This document shows, in pieces, positions 61,182 to 64,000 of a stretch of DNA of 64,000 nt. Every line of letters starts with the position of its first letter. Within the stretch, counting starts at the first letter, position 1. This DNA comes from Siphonodentalium dalli (taxonomy: Eukaryota > Mollusca > Scaphopoda > Gadilida > Siphonodentaliidae). The stretch is taken from contig CP136068.1 of assembly GCA_032622095.1 (NCBI GenBank), positions 111,055,546 through 111,119,545 on the forward strand, given 5' to 3'. The position numbers were made by a program, and so were the translations under genes. The notes beneath the pieces were generated by a model, which saw nothing but the letters and a program-made list of their open reading frames with translations, was not told the DNA's origin and did not search any database.

Positions 61182-63396
61182 CCATACCATAGTATGGTAA
61201 ACATAGTGTCGTTGCCCGGATTGACCACTCGTCGTTCGTCCGTCTGTCTGTCTGTCTGTCTGTCCGTCTGTCTGTCCGTAGACACTTTACGAGTAATGCG
61301 ATAACTCAAACATTTTGTATATGGGTTTCTCAGCCCAAAATACAGATCGAGTTCGAATTTGGGTTTGATCCGAGGTTTTGTTACAGAGTTATGGCCCTTT
61401 TTGTCCCCCGACGTTTCCGTCGGAGGACTATAGAAATGACCCTCGTCCGTCCGTCTGGCCGTGCGTCGAGCCGTCTGTGCGTCCGTCCGTCCGTGCGTCC
61501 TTGCGTCTGAGATTGGGTACCTTCATGGTGTAATCAACTCCTCCTACAGTTTTAAACGTAGAGATTTGAAACTCTGGGATATTGTTCCTAACATGTTGGT
61601 GATTTGCAACATCTATATAGCTAATAAAAAATTAAAAAAAATCCATATTTTTGAGGGGGGTTTTCGACTTAGAAAATTTGGAACATTTTTGCCTTTTGGA
61701 TGAGATTGGGTACCTTCATGGTGTAATCAACTGCTCCTACAGTTTTAAATGTAGAGATTTGAAACTCTGGGATATTGTTCCTAACATGTTGGTGATTTGC
61801 AACATCTATATAGCTAATCAAAAATATAATTTTTCCATATTTTTGGGGGGGTTTTCGACTTAGAAAATTTGGAACATTTTTGCCTTTTGGATGAGATTGG
61901 GTACCTTCATGGTGTAATCAACTCCTCCTACAGTTTCAAATGTAGAGATTTGAAACTCTGGGATATTGTTCCTAACATGTTGTTGATTTGCAACATCTAT
62001 ATAGCTAATAAAAAATATCATTTTTTCCATATTTCTGGGGGGTTTTCGACTTAGAAAATTTGGAACATTTTTGCCTTTTGGATGAGATTGGGTACCTTCA
62101 TGGTGTAATCAACTCCTCCTACAGTTTTAAACTCTGGGATATTGTTCCTAACATGTTGGTGATTTGCAACATCTATATAGCTAATACAAAAATAAAAAAA
62201 ATTCGCGTTTGCATGCGTTTGTTCATCGGGTTTTGTCCAAGAAATTTTGCGGTGGTTTGCAACATCTATATACTGTATAACATTGTTGCAAATAGTATCC
62301 TTCTAACAATTCCAATCATGAAGTTTATTCAACTTAGAATTCACGCATTCTGCCATAACTCACAGCTCAAAATACAGATCGAGTTCGAATATGGGTTTGA
62401 TCCGATTAATTTTAAAGGAGTTATGACCCTTTTTCAAAAAAAATAAAACAAAAACAAATCGATTTAAATTTTTTTTTACTTTTAACTTTTATAATAATAA
62501 TAAAAAAAATGTCATTGACATTGTCATTTGTTTTCATTTAGATATTGATGGTTATGATAAAAGTTGATAAAAAGATTTCCAATGTGGACCTTTAATTTTT
62601 TTAAATAATTAAAAAGTTTTTAAGTTAAAAAAAATGGAAAAACTAACACCATTATAACTCTGCCAAGGGTACCCCGAATCACCACACCAAATTTGATTAA
62701 ATAGGTCCAAAATCTTGTGTTATGTACTGGTAAATCTGTTTGGAGCAACATTAAATCCAATTCACCAATTGCCTTTGGACTACTTAGCTATTGATAAGGC
62801 TATATTATTTTCTGATGTCTCTTATGCCAATGTGAAAATAATCTGATAAAGAAGGCTATGGTATCTAATTTAAAATAAAGATTCAACAATAAACATCACA
62901 TGCTATTAACAGTAGACATCTCTGCTGCAGAGTTATATCTTCAGATGGTCTGATATCATTATAATTGTTATTGGTTTAATAGAGGTCAGTGTTCAACATA
63001 AACAATTCCTGTGATATTTTGACAGCTCTGCTATATAATTGATATTAATGGGTCAGTAGTGAGGTTGCTTATCTGTATACTAGGACACATTATTATTGTA
63101 AACTTAAATTGGACTCTCTTAACCCAAGTATTCCATGTCCAGGTCACACCTACACATTTAACCCATGGGCTTGCTGGCTGTGGTGGTTTAGCATTACATA
63201 TCCTGTACCAGTGCATTCTCTTATATAAATGCCAGTGACCCATAAATTCCAATAATTTGTGTTATGTACATTTGTCTATAATAGTACATAACAGTATACT
63301 CTATAAATCAACACAAAAACTCTCATTTATCCGATCATATTAAATTTTTATCGCCAAGGGATGGGTTAACATCTGCCGATCGTGATCGGCCTCTCG
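61182..63396 (+). mobile_element. Inserted microsatellite-core element, Helentron-like plan
   Basis: Left: palindrome GTTTACCCATACCATAGTAT; (TCTG)n at 61239-61276; a 192-bp tandem array; AT-rich right part; 3' hairpin GCCGATCGTGATCGGC followed by CTCTCG. It sits between T-runs without a target duplication. A subterminal 3' hairpin, microsatellite core, internal tandem units and T-T target match Helentron-derived non-autonomous elements (inference). Confidence 0.65.
61500..62200 (+). repeat. Tandem array, four units of about 191 bp
   Basis: GAGATTGGGTACCTTCATGG begins units at 61509, 61701, 61892 and 62083. ORFs across it (repeated YLHGVINSSYSF, LWDIVPNML) arise because the period keeps short frames open; they are not treated as genes. 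Confidence 0.95.
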
Positions 63397-63714
63397 TTTT
63401 AAATAAATGTTTCTTACAATTTTTAGGACATAAAATAAAAAACATCCATTACCCTGCAGGGAGCCCCACACATATATAGAAGCATATAGAAGAGTGTCGT
63501 CTGCTCATGTTTGTCTGGGGCTCTGTATGGGTGAAATTATAAAATTGTTAAAGAATACAAGAACAAATTATTAAAATTGTAAAAAATTGTTAGGCCAATG
63601 CATTCTCTTATATATGCGAGGCGACCTATGGTCGACTCGCATATATAAGAGAATGCATTGGCACAGGGTAAAAAAATCCCGACTTAAAACTGGATTTGAT
63701 ATGGCGGGTCACAT

Positions 63715-64000
63715 ATGCCATCATCTCCTGTCAGTAGATCTCCATTCTCATTGGTCAATCTAATAGGCCAGCATGATAATATATATCACGCGCATAGAAA
63801 TTAGGGAATCATGCATCCTTGAACATTGTTGCCTGTAGATACAGTCATCATCGAAAAAATCTGTAAATTTTCATACAGACGATTGAACTGTTGAACTATG
63901 AACACAAAATCATCACAAGGAATCTAAATCTGAACAATGGAAACTTATAATTCTAAGAATCAATTCTAATTTATCAGATTCGAATATATATAGATATTTT
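63715..64000. other. Intronic DNA, nothing recognised
   Basis: AT-rich sequence to the window end. Confidence 0.4.

Larger units (their letters stand above)
61032..63714. mobile_element. GTGACCCGCCATATC TIR element with two hairpins, interrupted
   Basis: TGTGACCCGCCATATCAAAT and ATTTGATATGGCGGGTCACA are inverted. Each end carries one 69-nt CCAATGCATTC hairpin with ACCC(T/C)GTGCC. Comparison with 46630-46975 shows that 61182-63396 was inserted in a T-run. Confidence 0.87.

Noticed and set aside
61461-62446. Chain of open frames with repeated YLHGVINSSYSF and LWDIVPNML
   Set aside because: Translation of a 191-bp tandem array in a mobile element; repeats keep the frame open, with no gene features.
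59497-64000. Search for the next SNX13 nexin-C exon (FWPNG block)
   Set aside because: No splice-flanked open segment with the motif was found; it must lie beyond the window.

Overview
This is eukaryotic DNA with long AT-rich introns, GT-AG splicing and a very high load of transposons, MITEs and tandem repeats. Elements with a (TCTG/CCGT)n core plus tandem arrays, many TTAA-flanked hairpin MITEs and an antisense LINE suggest a lophotrochozoan invertebrate, most likely a marine mollusc. That placement is inference from repeat style; no taxonomic marker is present.

One host gene spans the window on the + strand: sorting nexin 13 (SNX13). Eighteen internal exons (2557-59496, 1,930 nt, about 643 codons) can be placed. 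Their phases chain without a break. In order they encode the end of the PXA domain, the RGS domain, an acidic linker, the PX domain, a linker and the start of the C-terminal nexin domain. The first exon starts inside a codon and the last ends inside one, so the N-terminal membrane/PXA part lies left of the window and the rest of the nexin-C domain lies right.

About 97 percent of the window is intron, mostly mobile DNA. 13351-16884 (intron 8) is a 3.5 kb DNA transposon with terminal inverted repeats and a broken minus-strand gene for an XPG/FEN-like nuclease with a CXC cysteine-rich tail. 31275-about 38220 (intron 11) is an antisense LINE with two long intact ORFs; its 3' end touches a SNX13 splice donor. 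16919-18800 holds a foldback-like element whose inverted repeats are built of 15-16 bp tandem units. 42878-43999 and 61182-63396 hold microsatellite-core elements with internal tandem arrays and 3' hairpins, in the style of Helentron-derived elements.

Four large MITE groups cover much of the rest: (1) TTAA-flanked elements with CCCTT termini, many carrying a shared 69-nt hairpin with a CCAATGCATTC stem; (2) TTAA-flanked elements starting AGG or AGA; (3) hAT-like elements starting CAAGCC with 8-bp target duplications and one, two or three internal hairpins; (4) mariner-like palindromes starting TACAGTAATG. Many are nested.

The most noteworthy points are the XPG/CXC transposon, one hairpin cassette found inside MITE families with unrelated ends, tandem duplication of a SNX13 splice donor and of a splice acceptor, a decayed duplicate exon, and a 29-bp minisatellite that starts inside the target duplication of a MULE-like element.
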